Shown here: in pieces, positions 27,066 through 34,903 of the stretch
Position numbering within the stretch: the stretch's first letter is position 1
Layout of the letters: every line of letters begins with the position of its first letter
NCBI RefSeq assembly: GCF_018137985.1
Contig: NZ_CP073084.1
Location: 558,001-622,000, forward strand
DNA from: Streptococcus oriscaviae
GTDB lineage: Bacteria > Bacillota > Bacilli > Lactobacillales > Streptococcaceae
DNA: 64,000 bases
Direction of reading: 5' to 3'
The notes under the pieces: model-generated
Databases searched by the model: none
Told to the model about the DNA's origin: nothing
What the model saw: the letters and a program-made list of their open reading frames with translations, nothing else
Made by a program: the position numbers and the translations under genes

Positions 27066-29058
27066 CTACACCACCTTCACTTTGGTATTTGGTGCTTCTT
27101 CTTTGAAGATTTGGCCTAGGTTGATTTTGGCTGCGGAGTTGGCAAAAGATTCGTCCTTGAAGACAGCACGAAGCGGTTCTTCTTTAGCAATTTGACGGAG
27201 AACATTTTCTGAAATCTCATCTGCGAAGCAGGCAATCAAGGCACCGTCTGCCACATTGTAAACGTCCGTACCGTCAATCTGGGTTTTAGCAATTGGAAGA
27301 GATAATTCCATACCCCAAGTCAGCATAATCTGAAAGAGGAGGTCAAGGTCTGTACGACCATCTTTGATGTTGGAAACACTGTCAAAAAGACTGTCTTGGC
27401 TAAAGCTATCTGGTGTTTGGCTGACATCCTTGAAGTTGGAAGTGTCCAGCTTATAAGCCCTGAAACCAAAGTCTTGCTGGCCGACAGTTTCTGGATGTTC
27501 TTCCTGAATCTTTTTAGTAGCCCGACGGATCCGCTCACGAGAAATCTGGTCGATGGTTTCATAGCCAGCCTCTTTGGCAGCCGACTTATCTGCCACCTGC
27601 TCGTCTAGCGTACAGAGAATATACTTACGATTGCCACCGTCTTCTGCGTTTAATTGCATAACGGCATCAGCTGTGGTTGCAGAGCCTGCGAAGAAGTCGA
27701 GGATTTTTGATTCCTTTTGCATTGCATATTTTATTAAATCCATGATAAATGGCACAGGTTTCGGAAAATCAAAATATTTTTTATTTCCAAATAACTTGTT
27801 TAGTTCTGGTGTTGCATTAAAATTAGAAAATTCTTTTTGAACATGGTCTAGAGTCGTATAAGGATTCGATGGCACAATTACATTATCATTATTATCCCGA
27901 AATTCATATGATTTAGCATAAACTTTCCACTTATTACCTTGTTTCTTAAAAACTAGGTAATCGTTATCTATTCCCCACTTTACTTTATCTTTAGACCATC
28001 TAAAAATCTTTGATTTATCATGGAATCCCTCACCTGGCCAAATATCTGTTCCATCCGGTGCTTTAATGGCAAAATTCAATCCATCAGAATATTGTAAACT
28101 TCCTTTATCTAATTGAGAAATATAATATCGCCCACGTGTATTAACATACTCATCTTCTAATGGATATAGTTTCTGTCTTTCCGTTTCTGATTTTTTTCTT
28201 CTATTGAGAATACATTTTGTTATACTTTTCGAGTATGATAAACAATATTCATGATAATCAGAAACTTTTGTTGAGTCTTGCTTCCCTGAATTTATTGTCC
28301 TTCGAATGAATGTACCAACAAAATTCTCCTCCCCAAATATCTCATCACAGATAGCTTTGAGGTTGGCTTGTTCGTTGTCGTCAATGGAGATAAAGATAAC
28401 GCCACTGTCTTTAAGGAGGTTGCGGGCGAGGACTAGGCGGGGGTACATCATATTGAGCCAGTCGGAGTGATAGCGGGCGGAGGATTTTTCATTCCTGGTC
28501 AAGCCCACCCGTTGCAAACCGTCCTCATCTCGCAGGTCCATTTCATCTGATAGTTCTTCCTCGCTCATCTGGAATTTATCCGAGTAGACAAAGTCCTTGC
28601 CTGTATTGTATGGCGGGTCAATGTAAATCATATCAATCTTGCCCAGATAAGACTCCTGCAAGACCTTGAGGACTTCCAAGTTGTCCCCTGTAATAAAGAC
28701 GTTCTCAGACTTGTCAAAGTCAACACTTTCCTCAAGATCTGGGCGAAGGGTCTGGGTCGTCGGTTTACCTGCCTCCGCAATCGCTCCGCGTTTGCCGACC
28801 CAGGTAAACTCATAGTACTCCCGCCCCTCAACAATCTCTCTTGAAAGGAATTGGCGTAGCTTGTCAAAGTCAATGGCTGGACGCAACCTGCCATTTTCAT
28901 CACTACTTTCTGTCAGAACCTCAGGAAAAAGCTGACCAATTTTTGCAATATTGTCTGAAAGAATATCTTTTGAAGTCAGGTCTAGCTTTTCAACTTGAGT
29001 GTAGTCTCCAAACTTGTGCTGTGCTGTGCTGTGCTGTGCTGTGCTGTGCTGTGCTCAT
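27066..29058 (-). CDS. Type III DNA adenine methyltransferase Mod, phase-variable, OFF in this sequence
   Basis: The start is ATG at 29058 after AAGGAG, followed by eight AGCAC units and then the Mod frame KFGDYTQVEKLDL. Eight units shift the frame: translation from the ATG ends at TGA (28992-28990) after 22 residues. Nine or six units would join the ATG to the full 660-residue frame. The order of motifs, DPPYNTG first and DFFAGSATTADAV much later, marks a beta-class adenine methyltransferase, and the intervening target-recognition part (about 27720-28310) looks AT-rich. An in-frame TTG at 28886 lacks a binding site. In S. suis a phase-variable type III enzyme, ModS, has been described as controlling a phasevarion, and this gene fits it. 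Confidence 0.92.
29016..29055 (-). repeat. Phase-variation tract (AGCAC)8
   Basis: Eight perfect pentanucleotide units directly follow the mod start codon. Slipped-strand pairing would add or lose units. Because 5 is not a multiple of 3, only counts divisible by three keep the ATG in frame with the enzyme. Confidence 0.95.
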
Positions 29059-29112
29059 GGTAATCTCCTTTTCTTAGGCTGTCAAGCCTTTTGTAGGTTA
29101 AACTATAAAAAA

Positions 29113-29142
29113 TTGTCAAACGATAGTAGATTGTGATATAAT
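29113..29142 (+). promoter_or_regulatory. Promoter of the antisense RNA
   Basis: TTGTCA at 29113-29118 and TATAAT at 29137-29142 are 18 bases apart, with TG one base before the -10. Transcription should begin near 29149. Confidence 0.75.
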
Positions 29143-29148
29143 GAGTGT

Positions 29149-29267
29149 GAAAAAGGGATTGAGCGCCAACTCAATCCCAGTAGAACCGCTTTAAAGACGG
29201 TGGTTCGTGTTATGCTAATTTAGAAATAGCCGTCACTCGCCAAAGTTTTGACGGCTATTTCTTTTTA
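29149..29267 (+). ncRNA. RatA-like antisense RNA, antitoxin of the type I toxin
   Basis: This is a predicted RNA of about 120 bases. It opens with a perfect 9-bp hairpin (GGGATTGAG/CTCAATCCC, 29155-29178), then a hairpin with AACCGC and GGTGGTT arms. It ends in a 13-bp terminator (29223-29261) with five T. Its 3' part is complementary to the last codons and 3' end of the toxin gene on the other strand. Convergent genes sharing a terminator stem are the layout of txpA/ratA-type loci. No protein is encoded. Confidence 0.75.
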
Positions 29268-29362
29268 TCAACATCCCTGAAGATTTTATAGCACAAACCT
29301 ATCAAGGCGATGGTGAAACCGCCAAAACTCAATAGAGTTTGCACCACTTCAAATGCTGTCAA
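29255..29362 (-). CDS. Putative holin-like toxin, type I toxin-antitoxin system
   Basis: The 35-residue peptide begins LTAFEVVQTLLSF from a TTG codon ten bases after AGGAGG. It has one hydrophobic stretch (about residues 10-27, FGGFTIALIGLCY) and a lysine-rich tail (DVDKKK). Short MTAFE-type peptides with one membrane segment belong to the holin-like toxin (Hol_Tox, TxpA-related) group. These depolarise the membrane when their mRNA is not silenced. The stop codon lies inside the terminator stem shared with the antisense RNA. The gene is too short for routine gene finding. It sits between the DUF4391 gene and mod, inside the defence island. Confidence 0.8.
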   Translation of the reverse strand: MTAFEVVQTLLSFGGFTIALIGLCYKIFRDVDKKK

Positions 29363-29493
29363 AAGATTGTTACCTCCTTTCTATCAGATTTTGATGAATT
29401 GCACATGGGCATCACCGTCCTCTCACTCAGAAAGTAACCACCGTCTTTCTCCCAAATTCATTCATGAATATGGAAGTACTTTTCTACTGTTCT

Positions 29494-29502
29494 ATTATAC
29501 CA
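29494..29502 (-). promoter_or_regulatory. Promoter (-10) of the toxin mRNA
   Basis: On the minus strand TGGTATAAT gives an extended -10 (29502-29494) about 130 bases upstream of the toxin start. The long 5' leader repeats GACGGTG twice (29445-29439 and 29419-29413). No good -35 is visible. Confidence 0.65.
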
Positions 29503-29507
29503 TATTT

Positions 29508-29532
29508 CCCACAGGTTTACTGTGGGTTTTTT
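29508..29532 (+). terminator. Plus-strand terminator at the end of the DUF4391 gene
   Basis: CCCACAG and CTGTGGG pair around GTTTA, followed by six T on the plus strand. The DUF4391 stop codon lies in the loop. It would stop plus-strand transcripts that pass the antisense RNA terminator from running into the DUF4391 and helicase genes. Confidence 0.75.
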
Positions 29533-30197
29533 AATTGTTCGATTTCTTTTTGCAAGTCTTTATAGGCTTTTTGTAACTCCATTTGTTTGCGCATGGCCTT
29601 TTCAGCAAACATTCTTTTCTTTAGCTGTACTGCTTGTTTTTCTAAGTTCGCTAAGAGTTTGGTTTGTTCGATTCTGTCCTTGACAGAAGAGGGGCCTTTT
29701 ACTAATGCTGCTTTTCCGACTTGATTGACCAAATTTTCATAAAACTGGTCTAGGTCCCGTTCTTGATAGGTCAATACTAGGGGCTTATCGGTTTGAAAAG
29801 AACGGATAATTTTAAAATTCCGTCCTTCTCTTGACTGCGCCAGCTTTTCCTTAAAATGAATCAAGATTTCCTCGTGTCCATCTGGAAAACGGAGGATGAA
29901 TAGGCTATATTGTCCTAGCCTTGTATCGAGTTCTGCTAAGAGCCGACTGGCATAGTGGGGAGTTAGGAGGTCAATGGACAAGACAATGATTTGTTGGACC
30001 GTTTTTCCTGCTGGTATGGAGAGGGTTTTTGCATCTAGCTGGTGAGTCAGGTAGATCCCTTCTATCTGTTGTCGGAGCAATTGCTTGTCTGCAGGAGTAA
30101 GGCCCAGCTGGTCAAAGAAATCACTGTTCCCTTTTAGATAGGGTTTGTATACGGGCCTTGGACTTGGTAATCTGCTCGCGGCTGGAAAATTCTCCAT
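29517..30197 (-). CDS. DUF4391 domain protein
   Basis: The 226-residue protein resembles the DUF4391 family. It has a short N-terminal lead (PVYKPYLKGNSDFFDQLGLT), a strand-rich core with IIVLSIDL and FILRFPDG, and a C-terminal coiled coil of about 60 residues (EQTKLLANLEKQAVQLKK). The family is unknown in function but is typically found next to large helicases and type III methyltransferases, as here. It begins after AAGGAGG, one base beyond the helicase stop, so the two are translationally coupled. It may bind the helicase or act as a specificity or loading partner; this is inference. Confidence 0.78.
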   Translation of the reverse strand: MENFPAASRLPSPRPVYKPYLKGNSDFFDQLGLTPADKQLLRQQIEGIYLTHQLDAKTLSIPAGKTVQQIIVLSIDLLTPHYASRLLAELDTRLGQYSLFILRFPDGHEEILIHFKEKLAQSREGRNFKIIRSFQTDKPLVLTYQERDLDQFYENLVNQVGKAALVKGPSSVKDRIEQTKLLANLEKQAVQLKKRMFAEKAMRKQMELQKAYKDLQKEIEQLKNPQ

Positions 30198-30198
30198 C

Positions 30199-33100
30199 CT
30201 AGTCCTCCTTTTTTAAAACTGTGAAGAAGGCCAGAAGTTCGAAGTCATCACTGCCTTCCAATCCTGTATTCAAAAAATCAGTCACTCCCGTGGCGAACAG
30301 GGAATCAATAAAACTGGTTTCATCACTCTCAACCAAACTGTCCAAGCTAGACTGGAGCAGACTGGAATAGTGAGCCATATTTACACCATCGTTGGTTGCT
30401 TGATTGTACTGGGTTACCAGGTCTGTTTCTGGCCTGTCTTTACCTTTTGTGATATATCGAATATGTTCTAATAGGGCCTTGGTATCCGCAACAGAATAGA
30501 CCGTTTTTCCCTGACTGTCCACATAGACCAGATAATAGGGATGGAGTCTGTTTTTCTTGCTGAGATTGGTCTTATTGGCAACATTTTTCAGAAGAAAGAT
30601 GGCTCCTGTCGGTTCTTCTACTCCAGCTTCCACAACGGCCTGTATGCCTTGTGGCATGTCGGCTAACTTTGGATGCTGTTCAAGGTAAGCGATCAAATCC
30701 ATACGAAAATCTTCCAGACCCAAGTCCATGATGGAAATTCCCTCGTTCATCTCTTCTAAGTCTACGACTTCTGATTGCAGACGTTCCAACTGTTTTTTTC
30801 GATAGTTGTTTTCTTCTATTTCCTCATTGGTAAGAACATTATCATCGGCGGTCGATGTTAACACGGAAATCTTCATCCGAGATTCCACACGAGCTTTGAG
30901 GTCAATGTAGCTATCCAGTTCTATATTTGGCCAGAAGTTGACCAGCTGAATAACCTTGTTTTGACTGCCAATGCGGTCTACACGGCCAAATCGTTGGACA
31001 ATTCTGACTGGATTCCAGTGAATATCATAGTTGACCATGGTGTCGGCATCCTGCAAGTTTTGACCCTCGGAGATGACATCTGTCGCAATCAAGATATCAA
31101 TTTCTCGGTCATCATCAGGGAAAATAACCTTTTTGTTTTTGGATTTTGGTGAGAAATAGGTCAAGAGTGTATTGAGTTCCTTGTTTTCCAAGGGAAGACT
31201 GCTTTTATATCCTTTACTGCCAGATATTTGCGCTGTATGCAAGCCGTACTTTTCCAAAGCATATTTGCTGATGTGTTTGTAGAGATAGTCTGTTGTGGTG
31301 GCAAAGGCTGAAAAAATAATCAGCTTTTGATTCCCTGGATTGATTGGATTTTGTACTTTATCATCAATCAATTGCAAGAGGGTTTGCAGTTTTTGGTCCT
31401 CTTGGACTGATACTTGCCTTATTAGGTCTTCCAATTGGGTCAGGACTGCCTGGTCTTTTTCAAGTTCTCGTTTCCAACTGACATAGTCCATATCTTCCAG
31501 TTTGATAGCAATCTTTTTCCCTACGAAGAATTCAGAATTGCTATCTTCAATGTCAAAATCATCATCAGACAAGACTTGAGTTTCAAGAGTACCTGAACCA
31601 CCTGCTGTCTGATAGGCGTTGATTTGCTGTAAGGTCTTATCAACATAATCCTTAACCACCTCTACCAAGGTATAACGAAAGGCTTCTACCGAGCTTTCCA
31701 ACCGCTTGAGCAGGTTAATCATCATCAATTGCTTGATACCTGTCTCTCGTCCTAACTGAGTAAGGCTCTTCCCTTCTTCTTTATCATATAGAGCCCTTTT
31801 TGACGGATGGATGTGCAAGCTGGGTTGATAAATGGTCAGACTAAGTTGGTCCAGCAATTGGTAAATGCGCTTGTAGGTAATATCGCTTCGGTTTACCGTT
31901 AAATCCGGATAATAATTGAGCGGTTTTAACCGTTCTGGAAAATCTCCGATTGTCTTCCTATCATAAAATTGTCGAATGTGTTTACGGCTTCGAGCTATGG
32001 TAACAGAGTCTAACACCTTGAAAAAATCAAAGTCCAGTTTTTCCAATAAAGCTGCCGTTGTCCTTTCTTGAACAGGTAATTCTGCCCATTGATTGTAGGC
32101 CAACTGGGCCATTCGGAAAATATCATTGACAGAGGACTTGGTTTCAAGTTTGGCATCTAGTTGGGCAGCATTCCCTTCATAGGCTAGGGCAAGCTGATTT
32201 TTCAGGTCATTAAAGCGGTTGTTAACAGGTGTTGCTGACAGCATTAGAACCTTTGTTGGTACACCGCTTTTGATAATTTTGTTCATGAGCCGTGAATAGC
32301 GGTTCTCTCGTCCATCTTCCAGGTCTGCATCAGATGAACCGCCGTTTCGAAAATTATGGGATTCGTCTATAACAACCAAATCATAAGTATCCCAGCGGTT
32401 TAGGGCCAAATCAATGCCGTTGGATTCCCCCTTATCTCGGCTTAGATCCGTATGATAGAGGACATCGTATTGGAGATAGCGATCGTAAATCGGATTATTG
32501 ACATAATCATGGCGGTACATATTCCAGTTATGTTCTAATTTTTTGGGGCAGAGAACCAAGATACGCTTTCCCCGATAAGCATAATAGGTCATCACCGCCA
32601 GTGCTGTAAAGGTCTTTCCTAGACCAACCGAATCCGCCAAGATACAACCATTGTAACGTTCTAATTTTGCGATGAGCGACTTGACCGCATCCTTTTGAAA
32701 ATCATAAAGCATATTCCAGATTTTCGTCTGCTTGTACTGAACATGCTCATTTGGAAGCTGGTCTTGATTGATATCCTCTAAAAATTCGCTAAAAATATGG
32801 TAGAGCATGACATAGTAAAGAAACTCAGGGGAGTGTTCTTTATGAGCTAGGGTCAGATTTTCCAGCACTTCTTCTGTCACATCACGAAAATGTTCATCAT
32901 CTTCCCAGTAACTTTCAAAATTTTGGAGATAGGTCAAGCTTTGAGGTTGGTGGTAAAGATTGCGGCTCGATTTGAAGAGGGAATTTTCATAGCCCAACTC
33001 CTTGCGATCAAAGTTTTTTAACTTATCTACCGAAACAATCTGGCCATTGTTGATTTGGATGCCATTATCAATTTCTTCATCCACATTGATAGATTTGAAC

Positions 33101-33435
33101 TGGACCTTTCTGCGAACCCAGTCTGCACATTCTCTGGCTAAGGCTTTCTGGGTCAGTTCATTCATCAATTTTAACTCATATTCTGCTCCAAAAATGGAGG
33201 ATTCTCGCTTCTTTTTAGGGATAGCATATTCTCGATATTCTTTTGCGAACTCATCGGTTGTAAAGGTAGGACTTGTAAAGATAAACTTCAGTTCCTCTAT
33301 TTGCTCCAGTTCCTCTTTTAAGGATTGGTAGGCAAACATAGAAAAAGTAGCGGCAGCCATCTTCACCTTGCTCCCAGTTTTTAGTTCCTTTTTGAGTTCT
33401 TCTCCTAGTTTTATCGTACGGTTATCAATTTCCAT
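30199..33435 (-). CDS. Large SNF2-type helicase with N-terminal PLD-like domain
   Basis: Residues about 5-190 look like a phospholipase D-type domain of the kind fused to such helicases (KVKMAAATFSMFAYQSL, then FIFTSPTF), although a full HKD motif is not seen. The SF2/SNF2 core has Walker A SVGLGKTFTALAVM near residue 270, DEAH-type VVIDESHNFRN near 360, LMLSATPVNN near 400, and the late motifs DVISEGQNL and VQRFGRVDRIG near 785-820. I start it at the ATG at 33435 after CAGGAG (1078 residues). It leads the island and is coupled to the DUF4391 gene. The likely role is ATP-driven DNA translocation in defence. Confidence 0.88.
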   Translation of the reverse strand: MEIDNRTIKLGEELKKELKTGSKVKMAAATFSMFAYQSLKEELEQIEELKFIFTSPTFTTDEFAKEYREYAIPKKKRESSIFGAEYELKLMNELTQKALARECADWVRRKVQFKSINVDEEIDNGIQINNGQIVSVDKLKNFDRKELGYENSLFKSSRNLYHQPQSLTYLQNFESYWEDDEHFRDVTEEVLENLTLAHKEHSPEFLYYVMLYHIFSEFLEDINQDQLPNEHVQYKQTKIWNMLYDFQKDAVKSLIAKLERYNGCILADSVGLGKTFTALAVMTYYAYRGKRILVLCPKKLEHNWNMYRHDYVNNPIYDRYLQYDVLYHTDLSRDKGESNGIDLALNRWDTYDLVVIDESHNFRNGGSSDADLEDGRENRYSRLMNKIIKSGVPTKVLMLSATPVNNRFNDLKNQLALAYEGNAAQLDAKLETKSSVNDIFRMAQLAYNQWAELPVQERTTAALLEKLDFDFFKVLDSVTIARSRKHIRQFYDRKTIGDFPERLKPLNYYPDLTVNRSDITYKRIYQLLDQLSLTIYQPSLHIHPSKRALYDKEEGKSLTQLGRETGIKQLMMINLLKRLESSVEAFRYTLVEVVKDYVDKTLQQINAYQTAGGSGTLETQVLSDDDFDIEDSNSEFFVGKKIAIKLEDMDYVSWKRELEKDQAVLTQLEDLIRQVSVQEDQKLQTLLQLIDDKVQNPINPGNQKLIIFSAFATTTDYLYKHISKYALEKYGLHTAQISGSKGYKSSLPLENKELNTLLTYFSPKSKNKKVIFPDDDREIDILIATDVISEGQNLQDADTMVNYDIHWNPVRIVQRFGRVDRIGSQNKVIQLVNFWPNIELDSYIDLKARVESRMKISVLTSTADDNVLTNEEIEENNYRKKQLERLQSEVVDLEEMNEGISIMDLGLEDFRMDLIAYLEQHPKLADMPQGIQAVVEAGVEEPTGAIFLLKNVANKTNLSKKNRLHPYYLVYVDSQGKTVYSVADTKALLEHIRYITKGKDRPETDLVTQYNQATNDGVNMAHYSSLLQSSLDSLVESDETSFIDSLFATGVTDFLNTGLEGSDDFELLAFFTVLKKED

Positions 33436-33469
33436 TTTATTCTCCTGAAAACGGTTCATTCATCCTCAC

Positions 33470-33478
33470 ATTATACCA
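33470..33478 (-). promoter_or_regulatory. Promoter of the helicase-DUF4391 unit
   Basis: On the minus strand TGGTATAAT forms an extended -10 (33478-33470), 35 bases before the helicase start. The -35 match is weak. Confidence 0.65.
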
Positions 33479-33613
33479 TATTTCAAAGTATTCTGGACAG
33501 ACTAGGAGAGGATTTCCAGTAAAAGTAGCTTACTAGCTGAATTTTACTTTAGCCTCCCACTTTCTCCCCGTCATCCTCCTGTCAGACTTGGTCTGGTTGG
33601 GCCTATAAGTTTT

Positions 33614-33639
33614 AAAACCGAGTTTCACTCGGTTTTTTT
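33614..33639 (+). terminator. Orphan terminator upstream of the ABC/two-component operon
   Basis: AAAACCGAGT and ACTCGGTTTT pair around TTC with a T-run on the plus strand. No plus-strand gene lies upstream, so it either insulates the promoter at 33700 or ends a short transcript not yet recognised. Confidence 0.7.
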
Positions 33640-33640
33640 G

Positions 33641-33668
33641 ATGACAAATGTCATACCGTGTCATGACA
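33641..33668 (+). promoter_or_regulatory. Three-half-site operator for the response regulator
   Basis: ATGACA (33641-33646), TGTCAT (33649-33654) and ATGACA (33663-33668) form two overlapping inverted repeats with 2- and 8-base spacers. They end about eight bases upstream of the expected -35, whose sequence is poor. This is the placement of an activator, most simply the NarL-type regulator encoded at 36744. Confidence 0.6.
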
Positions 33669-33699
33669 TTCTGGGCTAATGCTTTTTGGGTAGTTTTTC

Positions 33700-33705
33700 T
33701 ATAAT
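33700..33705 (+). promoter_or_regulatory. -10 of the ABC/two-component operon
   Basis: TATAAT stands 32 bases before the first start codon. No consensus -35 is present at 17 bp, suggesting that the promoter depends on an activator. Confidence 0.6.
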
Positions 33706-33736
33706 AAATGTAGAAATACAGAAATGGAGAAATCTG

Positions 33737-33922
33737 ATGAAAAAAGCCCTCACATCTGGAATCATTAGCTTCGTCCTCATTTACGTCTCTTGTATCCTCT
33801 TTTGTCCTGCCAGTCAGGACTTGGCAAAAACCATCTTTCGATACCTCTCTTGGTCATTGCCAGCTAGTATTATCATTGGTATCTTGACCTATATGGGAAT
33901 TTGCAAAAGTTCCACCCCTTAA
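33737..33922 (+). CDS. Small two-helix membrane protein, first gene of the exporter operon
   Basis: From ATG at 33737, after TGGAGAAATCTG, the 61-residue product has two hydrophobic segments (residues 6-22 and 35-55) and a short polar tail. I do not recognise the family. Its position 15 bases before the ABC ATPase suggests a small accessory or sensing subunit of the exporter. The open frame extends upstream of 33737, but that part overlaps the promoter. Confidence 0.65.
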   Translation: MKKALTSGIISFVLIYVSCILFCPASQDLAKTIFRYLSWSLPASIIIGILTYMGICKSSTP

Positions 33923-33937
33923 GAAAGGAGCACTATC

Positions 33938-34855
33938 ATGTCCAAAGTGATTGACGTGAAGAATCTCAGTAAGAACTTCAAGGATAAGAAAGCCTTGTTC
34001 GGCATATCCTTTGAAGTCTATCAGGGAGACTGTCTGGCTTTGATTGGGCCAAATGGTTCCGGAAAAACCACCCTCTTTAACTGCCTGTTGGGCGACTACC
34101 ATCCTAGCGCTGGCGATATTGCCCTGCTGGGGATGGGGACCCGCTCTCCAGAGCTCAAGGAAAAGGTTGGCATCCTCTTTCAGGAAAACTTGACCGAGCA
34201 AAAAATGAAGGTCAAGGAACTCTTGGATTTCCAGAAGGCCATCTATCCCAACCCCTTGACTGACCAGCAAATTGATAATCTCCTGCGATTTAGTGACCAG
34301 CAGAAAGACCAATTTGCAGAAAAATTATCAGGCGGTCAGCGCCGTCTCCTAGCCTTTGTGCAGGTTTTGATTGGCCAGCCAGACATTATTTTCCTGGATG
34401 AGCCGACCGCTGGCATGGACACCTCTACTCGGATTCGTTTCTGGGAGATTGTCGGGGATTTAAAGAAGGCTGGCAAAACCATCATCTACTCCAGCCACTA
34501 CATCGAAGAAGTCGAGCATACAGCTGACCGCATTTTGGTCCTCCATCAAGGACAGCTCCTGCGGGACACCACTCCTTACCTCATGCGGGCCGAAGAAAGG
34601 GTCAAGGTCTTCACCCTGCCAACCGACTATTTACCGCTCTTTGAAGAGCAGGCAATTGAAGACCTGGTCATTAAGGCAGACACCATTTCCTTTAGCAGTA
34701 CAAAACCGCAAACCATCTGGGACCTCTTAGCGGAAGCCCGCTGTCCGATTGAAGATATCAAGATGACCAATCGGACGCTCTTGGATACTATTTTTGAAAA
34801 CGAGAAGGAGATAGCAAATGGCTCTGCTGCTGGCAAAAAAAATAAGTCAGCCTAG
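33938..34855 (+). CDS. ABC transporter ATP-binding protein
   Basis: This 305-residue ATPase has Walker A GPNGSGKTT near residue 36, signature LSGGQRR near 130, Walker B IIFLDEPTAGMD near 150 and the switch histidine in SSHYIEE near 187. A C-terminal extension of about 90 residues follows, common in ABC-2 exporters for drugs or antimicrobial peptides. The neighbouring permease and two-component system suggest a self-regulated detoxification or membrane-stress exporter. It resembles the ATPase of YvfR or DesK-linked exporters of bacilli. Confidence 0.93.
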   Translation: MSKVIDVKNLSKNFKDKKALFGISFEVYQGDCLALIGPNGSGKTTLFNCLLGDYHPSAGDIALLGMGTRSPELKEKVGILFQENLTEQKMKVKELLDFQKAIYPNPLTDQQIDNLLRFSDQQKDQFAEKLSGGQRRLLAFVQVLIGQPDIIFLDEPTAGMDTSTRIRFWEIVGDLKKAGKTIIYSSHYIEEVEHTADRILVLHQGQLLRDTTPYLMRAEERVKVFTLPTDYLPLFEEQAIEDLVIKADTISFSSTKPQTIWDLLAEARCPIEDIKMTNRTLLDTIFENEKEIANGSAAGKKNKSA

Positions 34856-34903
34856 CTGCCTCATCCCCTTTTCACATCCACTTCAAGTTAAAGGAGACCT
34901 ATC

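Noticed and set aside
27066..28886. Taking the TTG at 28886 as the mod start.
   Set aside because: There is no ribosome binding site, and the upstream sequence in the same frame encodes the normal Mod N-terminus down to the repeat tract and the well-placed ATG at 29058.
29016..29055. CRISPR or minisatellite interpretation of the pentamer tract.
   Set aside because: The units are 5 bases with no spacers, and the position directly after a start codon marks a phase-variation tract.
28841..29077. Plus-strand frame through the AGCAC tract giving a cysteine-rich repeat peptide.
   Set aside because: It is the reverse reading of the phase-variation tract and has no start signals.
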